A stretch of DNA of 22,900 nt, taken from assembly GCA_964403525.1 (NCBI GenBank), contig CAYOGE010000047.1, positions 1-22,900 on the forward strand, given 5' to 3'. Source of the DNA: JAJTGZ01 sp964403525 (GTDB lineage: Bacteria; Planctomycetota; Phycisphaerae; Phycisphaerales; UBA1924). The translations under genes were made by a program, and so were the position numbers. The first letter of the stretch is position 1. The number at the start of each line of letters is the position of its first letter. The notes under the pieces were generated by a model that was not told the DNA's origin, made no database searches, and saw only the letters and a list, made by a program, of their open reading frames with translations. Positions 22,829 to 22,900 of this stretch are shown one piece after another.

Positions 22829-22846
22829 AGTTTGATTGATCAAACT
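22829..22846. promoter_or_regulatory. Perfect 18-bp palindrome, candidate operator of the DtxR/MntR-type gene
   Basis: AGTTTGAT-TG-ATCAAACT has perfect 8-base arms around a 2-base centre. It lies 51 bases upstream of the chosen start and four bases downstream of a consensus minus-strand TTGACA (22851-22856). Size, symmetry and position fit a DtxR/MntR-type binding site and autoregulation; binding is inferred. Confidence 0.65.
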
Positions 22847-22850
22847 TTTT

Positions 22851-22856
22851 TGTCAA
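22851..22856 (-). promoter_or_regulatory. Consensus -35 box of the DtxR/MntR-type gene
   Basis: TTGACA on the minus strand lies immediately upstream of the palindrome. No good -10 is found at 16-18 bases; the palindrome occupies most of the space between the two elements. Confidence 0.45.
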
Positions 22857-22900
22857 GACCAGCCCGCCGCTGATCCGCCCCGCCTCCGTCTGCTGCCCCC

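Overview
The window is a GC-rich bacterial chromosome segment that most likely comes from a planctomycete of the Phycisphaerae. This is inferred from gene content. Three secreted proteins end in paired ~34-residue dockerin-like repeats with a D-N-N-D-F core, of the kind called GC-type dockerins in that group. There is also a DUF2959 lipoprotein, a small 96-aa protein of a type I recall from planctomycetes, and a lipoprotein whose Ig-like repeats resemble the chlamydial outer-membrane protein OmcB (PVC superphylum).

Layout. (1) 1-1384, minus: N-terminal part of a secreted surface-type protein running off the left edge. (2) 1694-10427, minus: a complete cbb3-type cytochrome c oxidase operon in the order ccoNO (fused), ccoQ, ccoP, ccoG/fixG, ccoH/fixH, a TauE/SafE-family membrane protein, ccoI/fixI and ccoS. 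Five of its seven junctions overlap, which suggests translational coupling. (3) 10643-11116, plus: a divergent Rrf2-family regulator with Fe-S-type cysteines. The shared intergenic region has a strong promoter for the oxidase operon and two copies of a 14-bp motif, one in each presumed promoter. (4) 11146-13112, minus: a secreted Asp-rich dockerin-type protein and a small lipoprotein. (5) 13185-13475, plus: the 96-aa protein. (6) 13593-14672, minus: GDP-mannose 4,6-dehydratase with a clear terminator. (7) 14869-18903, minus: a secreted zinc-metalloprotease-like protein with two PA14 domains and a phytase-type esterase-like protein, both dockerin-terminated. (8) 19322-19987, minus: DUF2959 lipoprotein. 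(9) 20378-21997, plus: the four-repeat, OmcB-like lipoprotein with a structured leader and a textbook terminator. (10) 22110-22778, minus: an MntR/DtxR-type metal-dependent regulator with a perfect 18-bp palindrome upstream.

Functionally the left half encodes micro-oxic respiration: the oxidase, its copper-delivery and assembly factors, and a probable redox- or Fe-S-sensing regulator. The right half is dominated by exported proteins. I found no tRNA, rRNA, CRISPR array, transposase or integrase, and no compositional break suggesting recent transfer. The less ordinary elements are the candidate Rrf2 operator pair, the OmcB-like lipoprotein, the dockerin trio with identical 102-bp repeat spacing, and the MntR-like regulator with altered metal-selectivity positions.
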